Shown in pieces: positions 8,396 to 17,045 of a stretch of 50,766 nt of DNA. The notes beneath the pieces are model-generated. The model searched no databases, was not told where the DNA came from, and saw only the letters and a program-made list of their open reading frames with translations. The first letter of the stretch is position 1, and each line of letters starts with the position of its first letter. Source of the stretch: an uncultured Holophagaceae bacterium (lineage in GTDB: Bacteria; Acidobacteriota; Holophagae; Holophagales; Holophagaceae); NCBI GenBank assembly GCA_903857495.1, contig CAIOFF010000013.1, positions 1 through 50,766 on the forward strand, read 5' to 3'. The position numbers and the translations under genes are program-made.

Positions 8396-9790
8396 CTACC
8401 GCCAGGTATCGCCGGGGGAGAGGATGGTTTTGAGCCCTTCGACAGGCCGCATGTCCCTATGGATGGCCAGCATATTGATAGAGCAGATCCCAGGGAAGTG
8501 GTCTATCCGGTTGGCCTTGAAGTTGTCAGGACGGAACAGCGGGGGCGTATGCCACCAGAGTCGGTAGTTCATATCAAACAGGCGCTGGATGAGCTCGGGG
8601 GATTTTTCGCTGCGGTCATTCTCGATATACATGATGGGTCGGCAGCGGGCGATGGTCTCGGCGGCCCCCGCCAGCACCTTGGATTCGTAGCCCTCCACGT
8701 CCAGTTTGATGAAGTCCACGCGCTCCAACTGGAAAGTATCCAGCATGCCCAGGGGGACCACTTCGCCCTCCTCAACCATATCTATGGCGATGCCCCCAAA
8801 GTTGTTGGGCTGGGAGTAGTCGAGATCTGGCACCAGGCAATCACCTTCGCAATCCCCAAGCGCCATGGCATAGGTCAGGACGTTGGGGATGCTGTTGAGC
8901 ACTAGGTTCGCACAAAGGATCCTGTGCAGGACCGGTTGGGGCTCGAAGGCGACCACCACACCACCAGAACCCACCAACTGGGCAAGGGGTATAGTGTGGG
9001 CACCAATGTTGGCTCCCACATCCAGGACGATGGCCCCATGTTGGACGAACTGGGCGAAGAGATCCATCTCACCTTGGCTGAACTCCCCGTATTCCTTGAA
9101 GGATCGCCCGACATACTGGTCCTTCGGGGGATAGAGCATGGGGCCGAACCGACTCTCTGTCTGCTCGACGAATGGAGGGAAGGGTGTCTTGGGGTTGGCC
9201 TTCATGGGTGGCTCACCTTTTCTTCTTAGCACGATGTCAATGGCGCACTCGGCTGTGGCAGTGGCCGTCTGGTCCGCGTCCCCGAGGTCGTAACGGAACC
9301 CTGCTTCAATGCGTTCGACCTTGATGATCTCTACGTCCTGCCAGATGCGCATGAGGAGATCAAACACGTTGATGGATTTGGGGAGCAGGGGGGTACCCCG
9401 ATAGATGGTGAACGACCACTTGTGATCGCGATTGTAACGGCTGGGCCAATTCAGATGCTCGTAAAGTTCCTCGTCCGGCACCGTGATGACGAGATAGCCC
9501 CCTACCCGAACGACGCGAACCCAATTTGCCAAAGCAACGTAGGGATCTACCATGTGCTCTAGGCAGTGCGAGCTGTGGAGGAAATCGTAGGTGCCATCCG
9601 GAACACTGGCGAGATACTGGGCATCACCATCGGGCATATCCCAGTTCTTGCAGCTATCGAATCCAAGCAGTGAGCCGTACTTATCCAGGCTGTCGTGGCC
9701 TCCGCCCACATCGATGCCGTCCCCGACAAAGTAGGGCTGCCCAGCAGCAACGCGTCTTTTAACGGCAAGGGAAGTTCCGCCAAATTTCAT
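8396..9790 (-). CDS. Two-domain methyltransferase: class I MT fused to FkbM
   Basis: This 464-residue protein carries two SAM-dependent domains. The N-terminal half (about 1-190) has GDGIDVGGGHDSLDKYG as its SAM-binding loop and YDFLHSSHCLEHMVDPYVAL, typical of Methyltransf_11. The C-terminal half (about 230-450) is FkbM, with VLDVGANIGAHTIPLAQLV, VVAFEPQPVLH and VDFIKLDVEGYESKVLAGA. The start at 9790 is fixed by AGGAGG about 6 nt upstream. A preceding in-frame start at 9808 lacks such a site. The upstream 70 bp is AT-rich and promoter-like. The fusion suggests two methylations on one glycan (inference). Confidence 0.88.
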   Translation of the reverse strand: MKFGGTSLAVKRRVAAGQPYFVGDGIDVGGGHDSLDKYGSLLGFDSCKNWDMPDGDAQYLASVPDGTYDFLHSSHCLEHMVDPYVALANWVRVVRVGGYLVITVPDEELYEHLNWPSRYNRDHKWSFTIYRGTPLLPKSINVFDLLMRIWQDVEIIKVERIEAGFRYDLGDADQTATATAECAIDIVLRRKGEPPMKANPKTPFPPFVEQTESRFGPMLYPPKDQYVGRSFKEYGEFSQGEMDLFAQFVQHGAIVLDVGANIGAHTIPLAQLVGSGGVVVAFEPQPVLHRILCANLVLNSIPNVLTYAMALGDCEGDCLVPDLDYSQPNNFGGIAIDMVEEGEVVPLGMLDTFQLERVDFIKLDVEGYESKVLAGAAETIARCRPIMYIENDRSEKSPELIQRLFDMNYRLWWHTPPLFRPDNFKANRIDHFPGICSINMLAIHRDMRPVEGLKTILSPGDTWR

Positions 9791-10042
9791 TGTTTCCCTC
9801 CTGTACAATTAGAGTTTAATATATTACTGCCAATTTTATCAGTGATGCCAAATTCATCAATCATCGGATAGGGTAGCGCCGTATTGGGTTGACGAAACCC
9901 CTGTTTGATCCGATCAGCTTAATTCCAGTTGTCGCATGGGTAGAAGAGCTGGTTGATATGGATTGAGAATACTGCCGACAAGGTGAAGGAGTTGCGGTAT
10001 GCTTTGGCCCCATCCCATCCCATTTATTCGACAAGGCCCATC

Positions 10043-10810
10043 ATGAGTACCAACAATGATCGCTTGACGATCGACAAGATGAAGGTTGATCTTGCCAACA
10101 CGGCCCACAAGTTTCTTCTCGATCTCCCCCCTTGGGACAATGGCACGGGGGGGGAGATCATTCATAAGCGGATCCTGCCGCAGGCCACATACTCGCCCTG
10201 GTTGAGCGACTTCGACTTCATTAATACATATAACGGAATCGTGCCGAACCACACGCTGGTCGACGTATATCGTTGCTTCGAACTTTGGACGTTGGGGAAG
10301 CAAATGCAAGCGGTCGATGGCGACCTGCTGGAGGTCGGGGTCTGGCGTGGGGGTACGGGTATAGTGCTTGCCAAGAGTATCCTCGGATCCGACAAGAAGG
10401 TTTACCTCGCCGACACATTCACCGGCGTGGTCAAAGCCGGCGAGCGTGACACCCTCTATGTTGGCGGCGAGCATGCCGACACCTCACTTTCGATCGTGGA
10501 AGCCTTGATAAAGACATTCGAACTCGACAACACCGTCACCCTGCAAGGAATGTTCCCCGAGGACACCGCACACTTGGTGCCAGGGAAAATCGCGATGCTG
10601 CACTGTGACGTCGACGTGTATCAGTCGGCCAAGGACGTGGTCGAGTGGGTTTTGCCTCGGTTATCGCTTGGCGGCGTGATGGTATTCGATGACTATGGCT
10701 TCACTGGATGCGAAGGTGTAACACGCTTGGTCAATGAATATCGAAGACGACCAGATCTCATGTTCTTCCATAACCTTAACGGCCACGGGATCTTGTATAA
10801 GAAATCATGA
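10043..10810 (+). CDS. TylF/MycF-family (macrocin-type) O-methyltransferase
   Basis: The sequence fits the TylF/MycF family. LLEVGVWRGGTGIVLAK is the SAM-binding motif, KVYLADTFTGVV follows, and MLHCDVDVYQSAKDVVEWV then LSLGGVMVFDDYGF carry the metal-binding aspartates. I chose the ATG at 10043 (255 aa, near family length, AAGG upstream). The frame is open to 9953, and the extra 30 residues are not obviously coding. Members of this family O-methylate deoxysugars, matching the surrounding sugar genes. It is transcribed opposite to the FkbM genes and has AT-rich codons. Confidence 0.85.
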   Translation: MSTNNDRLTIDKMKVDLANTAHKFLLDLPPWDNGTGGEIIHKRILPQATYSPWLSDFDFINTYNGIVPNHTLVDVYRCFELWTLGKQMQAVDGDLLEVGVWRGGTGIVLAKSILGSDKKVYLADTFTGVVKAGERDTLYVGGEHADTSLSIVEALIKTFELDNTVTLQGMFPEDTAHLVPGKIAMLHCDVDVYQSAKDVVEWVLPRLSLGGVMVFDDYGFTGCEGVTRLVNEYRRRPDLMFFHNLNGHGILYKKS

Positions 10811-10896
10811 CTACCGCCCATTCTCCGGTCCCCGCTCACGTATTCGGCAATCTTTACCCAGCGCGACCTGCTGCCCGAGACTAGACTCCAGATCAC

Positions 10897-10924
10897 TCAT
10901 GTTCGGATCCTGAACTGCCGATAT
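10897..10924 (+). promoter_or_regulatory. Sigma-28 (FliA)-type promoter for the 10945 gene
   Basis: TCAT at 10897-10900, a 16-nt spacer and GCCGATAT at 10917-10924 match the FliA pattern (TMAA-N15-GCCGATAA), with 7 of 8 bases in the -10. The -10 lies 28 nt before the start codon, the same geometry as at both fliS genes in this window. Confidence 0.6.
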
Positions 10925-10944
10925 TCGTACCAAAGGGGGCGACC

Positions 10945-11526
10945 ATGGACATCGGAGCGACGACTTCCACCAATCCCTACACCTACCTGTCGGTTTATAA
11001 GAGCAGCCAGGGTTCGGCATCATCCGGTTCCTCAGCCACCGCGGTCCCTGCTATAGGCACAACCCAGGATTCGGTGGCGCTGCAGGCCCTGTCCGCCACG
11101 CTATCGAGTCAGCCGGACATCTATGACGCCAAGGGGGCCCTCAACACTTCGGCGGCCAGCCAGTACCTCTCCGACCTCACGAGCAGCCTCAAGTCATTGA
11201 CTTCGGGGAGTGGCGCTTCCGGCCTCTCCTCGTCGGCCTCATACACAGCCCTGGCACCCCAGGGTGGGCTCACCTCTGACGCGGCCGCCTCTCTCTTCGG
11301 GAACAGTGCCGCCAGCACCTCCTCCGCGTTCCCCGCTTCGGTCCTCAACCTGAATGCCAGCATGGCGCTGGCTTCGTACAACTACCAGCAGAGCCTTTCA
11401 GGTTCCACGGCCGGTGCGGCCACCACAAGTTCCACCGCAAACCCCATACCAACATCCACCATCCAGTCTGCCATCGCCTCCGCCCAGGACGCCGTCTCCT
11501 CAAGCATGTTCAACCTGATTGGCTAG
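10945..11526 (+). CDS. Unknown Ser/Thr/Ala-rich protein, probable flagellar regulon
   Basis: I do not recognise this 193-residue protein. It is rich in Ser, Ala and Thr and has almost no charged residues. It has no signal peptide. Helix-prone segments are QYLSDLTSSLKSL near residue 75 and, at the C-terminus, IQSAIASAQDAVSSSMFNLIG, which resembles the amphipathic ends of flagellar axial proteins. AAAGGGGG at 10932-10939 is a strong ribosome site, and the FliA-type promoter upstream ties it to late flagellar genes. The composition would suit a secreted, O-glycosylated substrate of the neighbouring glycosyltransferases (inference). Confidence 0.7.
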   Translation: MDIGATTSTNPYTYLSVYKSSQGSASSGSSATAVPAIGTTQDSVALQALSATLSSQPDIYDAKGALNTSAASQYLSDLTSSLKSLTSGSGASGLSSSASYTALAPQGGLTSDAAASLFGNSAASTSSAFPASVLNLNASMALASYNYQQSLSGSTAGAATTSSTANPIPTSTIQSAIASAQDAVSSSMFNLIG

Positions 11527-11765
11527 CTTCCCGTTTTCATGACAACAACGGTGTCGACCTAACACCGGCAGATCAGACGGTTGCAGTGGAGTCCGAAAGG
11601 AAGTTCTGCGCTTCCTTGTCGAACATGTGCAGGTAATTGTTGAAAAGATGCATCTTCTTGCGGGTTCGCAAGCATCCATGAACATGGGCATTTTCACCTA
11701 CCACCTCCCCAGAGGATCGGGAGTCCAGCCAGAGGGATTCCACCCGCAGACGCCGGCGGGCTGGT
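11527..11765. other. Intergenic, 239 bp
   Basis: No gene is supported. A 6-bp hairpin CGGTGT (11549-11554), loop CGACCTA, ACACCG (11562-11567) follows the 10945 gene by about 20 nt and may terminate it, although no T-tract follows. On the minus strand a short frame ending near 11577 gives about 23 protein-like residues (FNNYLHMFDKEAQNFLS). It is too short to call and may be a relic. Confidence 0.3.
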
Positions 11766-12737
11766 TCAAGAGCGAGGTTTGGCTCTCCCGCAGTAGAGAA
11801 AGCCTCCAGCCCTGAGAAACCCGGCTTTCACCAGCCGCTCCTCCATCCATATCCACGTTTCTGCGAAACGGATTGTGGATGCCTCGTCTGGGAGCCGGAT
11901 CCCCCCGATCAGCCGATGCTGAATAGGTATAACAGGTGCCTCCGCCACGGTATCCAGTAAGCCCCGCAGGAATTCCAGGATCTCGGTGCCATCGGTGCTG
12001 TTGTTGTTGGGGGACTGATTGGCGGATTCGGATTTATCGGCCCAATTGAAATACTCTCCGCGAACGTCCTCGATCATGGTGCCCAGCGCCGTATCGTTCG
12101 CAGGAAGCGGCAGCTTCTCATACCAGGTACCGGAACTGGAAAGCGCCAGGCGGATGGCCAGGGCAAGAATCGCCTCTGCATCCCCGTAGTTATTCGGCAT
12201 GGGCTCTATGGACACGATGTGACCTTCCGGCACCAACCACCCGAGGCAGCGGTGAAGCACTGCCTGATAGGACGGCAGGTGATGGAGCGTGCCGTTGAAG
12301 CAGGCCGCGTCATATCCGGAGACAAGCGGATCCCAGTTGTAGAGGTCTGCTGCAAGATAGGAGATGCGTCCGTTCCCCGGTGAGAGGTCTGCCTGATGTG
12401 CGGCCTCCCGCGCAATTTCAATGTTCCCTGGGGATAGATCCACTCCTGTCACGTCGAACCCGGCCCGGGCTAACTCCAGGGAGAACCATCCGTTCCCGCA
12501 ACCTAGGTCCAGCACGCGGCCACCATGCGGGAGGACCTTGCGTAGCTGTTCGGTTGCAAAATCCGAGATCCGGGTCAGGCTCAGTTGAGCCAGCCTCTGC
12601 CGGCGGTAGGGACTCAGATAGAAGAAATCATTGTCCGCCATCTGCCGAAGATCCGGAATAAAGCCATGGGCCCGTCGCTCGAATGCCAAATGATCAAAAT
12701 GGTCCCGCTCGCTATCAGGGGATTCATGAGTGGTCAT
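11766..12737 (-). CDS. Class I SAM-dependent methyltransferase
   Basis: This 323-residue enzyme has a canonical motif I, VLDLGCGNGWFSLELARAG, followed by VTGVDLSPGNIEIAREAA, and motif IV-like DAACFNGTLHHLPSY near the middle. The N-terminal 60 residues and a long C-terminal extension may form the substrate cap. ATG at 12737 is preferred over an upstream start at 12788 because AAAGGG precedes it. It stands alone on the minus strand between the unknown flagellar-type gene and an SDR gene. Its target is probably part of the flagellin glycan, but this is inferred only from position. Confidence 0.85.
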   Translation of the reverse strand: MTTHESPDSERDHFDHLAFERRAHGFIPDLRQMADNDFFYLSPYRRQRLAQLSLTRISDFATEQLRKVLPHGGRVLDLGCGNGWFSLELARAGFDVTGVDLSPGNIEIAREAAHQADLSPGNGRISYLAADLYNWDPLVSGYDAACFNGTLHHLPSYQAVLHRCLGWLVPEGHIVSIEPMPNNYGDAEAILALAIRLALSSSGTWYEKLPLPANDTALGTMIEDVRGEYFNWADKSESANQSPNNNSTDGTEILEFLRGLLDTVAEAPVIPIQHRLIGGIRLPDEASTIRFAETWIWMEERLVKAGFLRAGGFLYCGRAKPRS

Positions 12738-13050
12738 GATCCGTTCCCTTTCAACTGTGGTGAATCTAAGACATCCCACGAGCAGCAAAAGCCGTTTTGA
12801 CGAACTGTTAATGTGTTGGCAGGCGTTCCATCGACCCTAAATTAGCATTTGCCATTGGAATTCGCGACAGAATCCAATTCAAGAAGCGCCGGATATCCAC
12901 CCCGGAATCGACGCCCCACCAGATACGCATGTGGCTATGATCCATGGAGAATCATTCATTCCCGTGCCAAAGGGCACCACCTTTCGGAGTTCTAGTGAAA
13001 GCCTTCTCACTCTCCGGCGACATTCCCTCAAAACAGCCAAGGGAAACAAA
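12738..13050. other. Divergent intergenic region, nothing identified
   Basis: This region separates a minus-strand methyltransferase from a plus-strand SDR gene and should hold promoters for both. I find no clear -35/-10 pair, hairpin or repeat. The plus-strand frame is open back to 12931 but lacks a ribosome site there. Confidence 0.4.
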
Positions 13051-14103
13051 ATGGGCTCCCAAGAAGGATCGGGGGTAACCGTGAGAATCCTGGTGACAGG
13101 CAACCTCGGGTTCGTCGGCTCGGTGGTCGCACCTTACCTGGTTGCTCAGGGCCACGAGGTCCAGGGACTTGACGCGGGTTATTTCGAAGGTTGCCTATTC
13201 GGGGGTCCTGCAGATCCTCCCACCGTCCGCAAGGATGTGCGAGATGTGGGACCCGAGGACCTCGATGGGTTCCAGGCGGTGGTACACCTGGCCGCCCTTT
13301 CCAACGACCCCCTGGGAGAGCTGGATCCAGATCTCACCGCCGCCATCAACCTGGGCGGCACCTTGCGGGTCGCCGAAGCCGCGCGCAAGGCAGGGGTGGC
13401 CCGGATGGTGTTCGCGTCCTCCTGCAGTCTCTATGGTATCGGCGGTGCGGCGGCTGTGAACGAAACTGGCGAAATGCGGCCGCAGACCGCCTACGCTAAG
13501 TCCAAGATCGATGCCGAAGCTGCCCTGGATACATTGAGTCGGGATGATTTCAGTCCGGTCTTCCTGCGCTTTGCCACGGCCTATGGTGTTTCGCCCCGGT
13601 TGCGCCTGGACTTGGTGGTGAACAACCTGGTGGGCTGGGCAGTCACAGAGGGCGTGATCCGCATCCAGAGTGACGGCTCACCTTGGAGGCCCCTGGTTCA
13701 CGTGGAGGACATGGCCAGGGCCATCGCGGCAGCCGTGGAGGCGCCCCGGGAGGTGGTGCACCGGCAGGCCTTCAACGTAGGGCGCTCCGATGCCAACTAC
13801 CAGGTCAAGGCCATCGCGGGCGACATTGGCAGGCTGCTGCCGCATTGCCAGGTGAGCATCAACCCCCAAGCCAGTCCAGATACCCGGTCCTATCAAGTCA
13901 GCTTCGACAAGATCCACGCTGCGCTTCCCGACTTCCGACCGGAATGGGGGTTGGAGCGGGGCATCCTGCAGCTGCGGGATGCCTACCGGAACCATAATCT
14001 TGATCTGGCCGCCTTTCATGACCGCCGTTTCACCCGGCTGCTGCAGCTCAAACACTTATTGGAAACGGGTCATCTCGGTTCCAATCTGCGTTGGACTCAG
14101 TGA
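13051..14103 (+). CDS. NAD-dependent epimerase/dehydratase (extended SDR)
   Basis: This is an extended short-chain dehydrogenase of about 350 residues. The Rossmann motif is ILVTGNLGFVGSVVAPYL. The catalytic triad can be read from FASSCSLYG (Ser) and the YAKSK pair (Tyr and Lys). VHVEDMARAIAAAV and FNVGRSDANY are sugar-nucleotide epimerase/dehydratase hallmarks. ATG at 13051 has AAGGG upstream. A GTG at 13081 right before VRILVTG, with a GGGGG site, is an equally good start. It probably acts on an NDP-sugar for the glycan made here. Which sugar cannot be told from sequence. Confidence 0.85.
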   Translation: MGSQEGSGVTVRILVTGNLGFVGSVVAPYLVAQGHEVQGLDAGYFEGCLFGGPADPPTVRKDVRDVGPEDLDGFQAVVHLAALSNDPLGELDPDLTAAINLGGTLRVAEAARKAGVARMVFASSCSLYGIGGAAAVNETGEMRPQTAYAKSKIDAEAALDTLSRDDFSPVFLRFATAYGVSPRLRLDLVVNNLVGWAVTEGVIRIQSDGSPWRPLVHVEDMARAIAAAVEAPREVVHRQAFNVGRSDANYQVKAIAGDIGRLLPHCQVSINPQASPDTRSYQVSFDKIHAALPDFRPEWGLERGILQLRDAYRNHNLDLAAFHDRRFTRLLQLKHLLETGHLGSNLRWTQ

Positions 14104-14215
14104 GAGCCGTTCCTGGGCTTATGCCCTTCCAGGGTTATCGGAGGCGTTCCCGAAATGGACTGGGTCGTGTTCCCAGGAACAACGGACTAAGCCCATCCTC
14201 CTGTAGGTCCGTGCC
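14104..14215. terminator. Inverted repeats between convergent genes
   Basis: TTCCTGGG (14110-14117) and CCCAGGAA (14172-14179) are an 8-bp inverted pair. The overlapping TGGGCTTA and TAAGCCCA form a second pair. They lie between the convergent SDR and CmcI-like genes, so a bidirectional structured terminator is plausible. There is no T-tract. Confidence 0.3.
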
Positions 14216-14983
14216 CTAGTTGTGCCTCAGCCAAGCCCCCGGCCAGTGCGTGATGTTCTGATCCAGGCCACTTTCATTGAAGGGCCAGGCCGGCTGTTCG
14301 AGAGCGAACTCCGGATGACCCACCAGGAAATCCCTTGCCGCGAAGGTCGGGTTATCCGTTGTCCAGGCGGGCAGGCCGCGAGGCACATCGGCCAAGTCGT
14401 GCATGACGCCATCGGTGGCCACGAGGTAGGAACCCGCCGTCACTAGGCCGGCATAGGCTTCAAGCTCACTGGAGACATGCGCGTAGGTATGGTTTGAGTC
14501 CAGAATGACCAGCACCGTTTCCCCGGGGGCCACGAGCGACTTCACGCGCGCCACGATGTCGGGATCCGTCGAGCTGCCTTCGATGAGCGTGATGCGGTCG
14601 TTCATAGGGTGCGCCTCGATGGCGGCGCGGTTGTGGGGCCGGATCTCGATGTCGATCCCGATGACACGTCCGCGGTCCATCGCTCGGCATAGGCTGGAGT
14701 AGTAGATCAGCGAGCCCCCGTGGGCCACCCCCGTCTCGATGATCACATCCGGTTTCAGCTGGAAGATCACCTCCTGGATCCGGAGCATGTCCTCGGGCAG
14801 CTGAATGATCGGGCGACCCAACCAGCTGAAGGTGTACTGATACTTCTGGTTCCAGCCCAAGCGCACCCACTGTCGCGTGATCGCTTCGAAGGCCTCCTTG
14901 GAGTAGAGGTCCAGGGTGCTGGCCTGTCCCGCGTCTTCCAGGGTCAGGGACCTGGTTTCCATATCAAGCGTTAGCCTCATCAT
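14216..14983 (-). CDS. CmcI-like (cephalosporin hydroxylase family) methyltransferase
   Basis: This 255-residue protein matches the CmcI/rhamnosyl O-methyltransferase family. LKPDVIIETGVAHGGSLIYYSSL is the SAM-binding region (near residues 77-99), RVIGIDIEIRPHNR follows, and VLVILDSNHTYAHVSSEL carries the metal-linked Asp and His. Despite the family name, characterised members include sugar O-methyltransferases. It ends an operon and overlaps the preceding gene by the four bases ATGA, so it is translationally coupled. The likely substrate is the deoxysugar made by the upstream genes. Confidence 0.88.
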   Translation of the reverse strand: MMRLTLDMETRSLTLEDAGQASTLDLYSKEAFEAITRQWVRLGWNQKYQYTFSWLGRPIIQLPEDMLRIQEVIFQLKPDVIIETGVAHGGSLIYYSSLCRAMDRGRVIGIDIEIRPHNRAAIEAHPMNDRITLIEGSSTDPDIVARVKSLVAPGETVLVILDSNHTYAHVSSELEAYAGLVTAGSYLVATDGVMHDLADVPRGLPAWTTDNPTFAARDFLVGHPEFALEQPAWPFNESGLDQNITHWPGAWLRHN

Positions 14984-16146
14984 TCGCTCCAGTCCATCAG
15001 GTCGACCGCCATGCCGCCTTCGGCTAGCAGACGCCGATTTTCATTAAGATAGTTCGGATTCATCAGGATCGCACTCCGGACGCCACGCGAGGTCAGTTCT
15101 GCCGGGGCAACGATGGGGTGGCCGGTGCCAGGGATATAGCAGCCTTGCTTGTGCGGGTTCAGGTCTACGACACAGTCGATGAGGCTGGCATCTGGATCGA
15201 TGAGGTTGGCGAAAGTGGCGCCCTTGGCTCCCGCGCCCCACAAGGCCACCTTCCCGCGAGTGGCCAGTTCGCAGAGGCGGTCCAGCCATTTCCGGCGAAG
15301 TTGTTCCTCCTCCTGGGCATAGTCGTGCGCCAGCCGGGGCGTCTCCGGGTGGGTTGGGATCACGGGCGGGGCGTTCTTTGCCACCCGGGCCTCGAGCCAC
15401 AGGTACTGTCCGCCGAAGAGCCGTCCGACCCGCTCGACGATGAAGCCGGACCGTCGGAAAGCCTCGCTCAGCGAGTCCGCGGTGAACAGCGAGCAGTGTT
15501 CGTAGAAGAAGTCCCAGATGACCCGATTCCTGAGGATCCATTCCACGCAGGGCGTCTCGAAGAACACTCGGGTGGTCGGGGACCCGGCAAGGGCTTTCCG
15601 AACGGACTGCAGCAGCACCATCGGCTCCGCCACGTGCTCGATCACGTGGCGGCACACCACGACATCGGCCGCAACCTCGGCGCAGGAATCATCGTAATAG
15701 CACTGGCGGAAGGCGAGCCTTCCGTCCAGGTCGACCTCGGGGCCGACATAGCTTGGATCGAAGCCTAGACCCCTGTTCCCGGAGTTCGGAAAGCTGACCA
15801 GCTTACGAAGGAACTCGCCCTTTCCACAGCCCACTTCGACGATGGTGCTGTCCAGCACGCCCTGCCGCTCGACGAGGTCCTTCACCAGGTCATCAAGGTA
15901 GGCATCGAAGAAGGGTGAACAGGATTGCGTATTGTCATAGCCCTCACCGTAGGCCAGCAGGTCTGGATCGTAAGCCATGTTGAAGACGAAGCCGCAGTCC
16001 TGGCAGACCACCAGATCCAACTCGCCCCGCGCCAGCAGGCGGGCGGCCGTGTCGCTGGCAAGTACGAGGTTCTGGTGCACCGGGACCGCTCCCCGATGGA
16101 GGAAGGGGGACAGTCTCTTGCTAGCGCAAACCCGGCACGGCATCAT
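14980..16146 (-). CDS. SAM-dependent methyltransferase with N-terminal zinc motif
   Basis: This 388-residue protein begins with a CxxC pair (PCRVCAS) and a second one (VVCQDCGFVFN), a zinc-ribbon of the Methyltransf_13 kind. The SAM motif TIVEVGCGKGEFLRKLV is near residue 100, and VVVCRHVIEHVAEPMVLLQ follows. The C-terminal third has a second Rossmann-like motif (KVALWGAGAKGATFANLID), as in sugar C-methyltransferases (Methyltransf_14). The layout parallels the C-methyltransferase encoded at 17046, so the operon holds two such enzymes. It overlaps both neighbours by ATGA. Confidence 0.85.
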   Translation of the reverse strand: MMPCRVCASKRLSPFLHRGAVPVHQNLVLASDTAARLLARGELDLVVCQDCGFVFNMAYDPDLLAYGEGYDNTQSCSPFFDAYLDDLVKDLVERQGVLDSTIVEVGCGKGEFLRKLVSFPNSGNRGLGFDPSYVGPEVDLDGRLAFRQCYYDDSCAEVAADVVVCRHVIEHVAEPMVLLQSVRKALAGSPTTRVFFETPCVEWILRNRVIWDFFYEHCSLFTADSLSEAFRRSGFIVERVGRLFGGQYLWLEARVAKNAPPVIPTHPETPRLAHDYAQEEEQLRRKWLDRLCELATRGKVALWGAGAKGATFANLIDPDASLIDCVVDLNPHKQGCYIPGTGHPIVAPAELTSRGVRSAILMNPNYLNENRRLLAEGGMAVDLMDWSE

Positions 16147-17036
16147 GATGCCTCCCTGGCCTCAGACACGGTCCGCTCCAACCCCTTCGGCAGAGATAAC
16201 CCGGGCTGCCAGCCAAGCGATCTGAGTTTGAGGTTCTCCCCCACCAGTTGAAGCGGATCCCCTGGACGCCCGGCAGCCAGACTCAGCATGTTCTCCGGAT
16301 CCGCGCCCAGGAGCTGGGCCACTTCCCGAACGACCTGAGCCAGGGAAACGGGATCACCGGAGCTGATGTTGTAAGCCCCGTTGGCACTGGCTCCCAGCAG
16401 GGCCAGGAAGCCCTCGGCCACGTCCGAAGCGTGCAGGAAATCACGAAGGGCCTGGGCATTCACAGAGAAGGGTGGACGCCGTGCCTGGAAGGCTCCGATC
16501 AGGGAGGGGATCAAGCGTCGTGCATCTTCGCCTGTCCCGTAGGGCAGGAACACCCGACCCCAGGCACAGGGCACCTGATGCTGGCGGCAGATCGCCGCGG
16601 CCAGACGCCGCGTCGCATCTTTGGCGGTGCCATAGAGACTCGATGGATTCAGGGGAGTGCTGTCCTCCCGGCAGAGACCCTCGGACCAGTCGTATTCGGC
16701 GCAGGTCCCGGCAGCCACCACCCCCTTGCCTCCGACCGCGCAGAAGGCCTCCACCAGCTGAGTGGTGGCCTCCACCCAGCGCAGGTTCAGGGGTGAGGTC
16801 CAGTAGGCTCCATGTTCGGTGTACCAGGCCAGGTGCAGCAGGTGGGTGGCGGAGGCCTCCTGGACGAGTCGGGGAAAGTCCGGCCTCGCGAGGAGGTCCG
16901 CTTGGATGAAGGCCGCGAACGAGCTTTCGGGCGGCCTGGTCCTGCCGAGGAGGACCGTGTCGATGCCCCGGCCACGCAAGGCCTCCAGGACATACCGTCC
17001 AAGGAAGCCATTCCCACCGGTCAGGGCGACTCGCAT
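16143..17036 (-). CDS. NAD-dependent epimerase/dehydratase, probable NDP-4-ketosugar reductase
   Basis: This 297-residue SDR has the N-terminal motif VALTGGNGFLGRYVLEAL. The active-site Tyr and Lys lie in LYGTAKDA, and DFLHASDVAEGFLALL with AYNISSGDPVSLAQVV completes the sugar-nucleotide signature. Its position after an RmlC-like epimerase and a C-methyltransferase is that of the final 4-ketoreductase in branched deoxysugar pathways, which is the basis for the substrate guess. It overlaps the next gene by ATGA and follows the previous stop by 9 nt. Confidence 0.85.
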   Translation of the reverse strand: MRVALTGGNGFLGRYVLEALRGRGIDTVLLGRTRPPESSFAAFIQADLLARPDFPRLVQEASATHLLHLAWYTEHGAYWTSPLNLRWVEATTQLVEAFCAVGGKGVVAAGTCAEYDWSEGLCREDSTPLNPSSLYGTAKDATRRLAAAICRQHQVPCAWGRVFLPYGTGEDARRLIPSLIGAFQARRPPFSVNAQALRDFLHASDVAEGFLALLGASANGAYNISSGDPVSLAQVVREVAQLLGADPENMLSLAAGRPGDPLQLVGENLKLRSLGWQPGLSLPKGLERTVSEAREAS

Positions 17037-17045
17037 GCGGGACTC

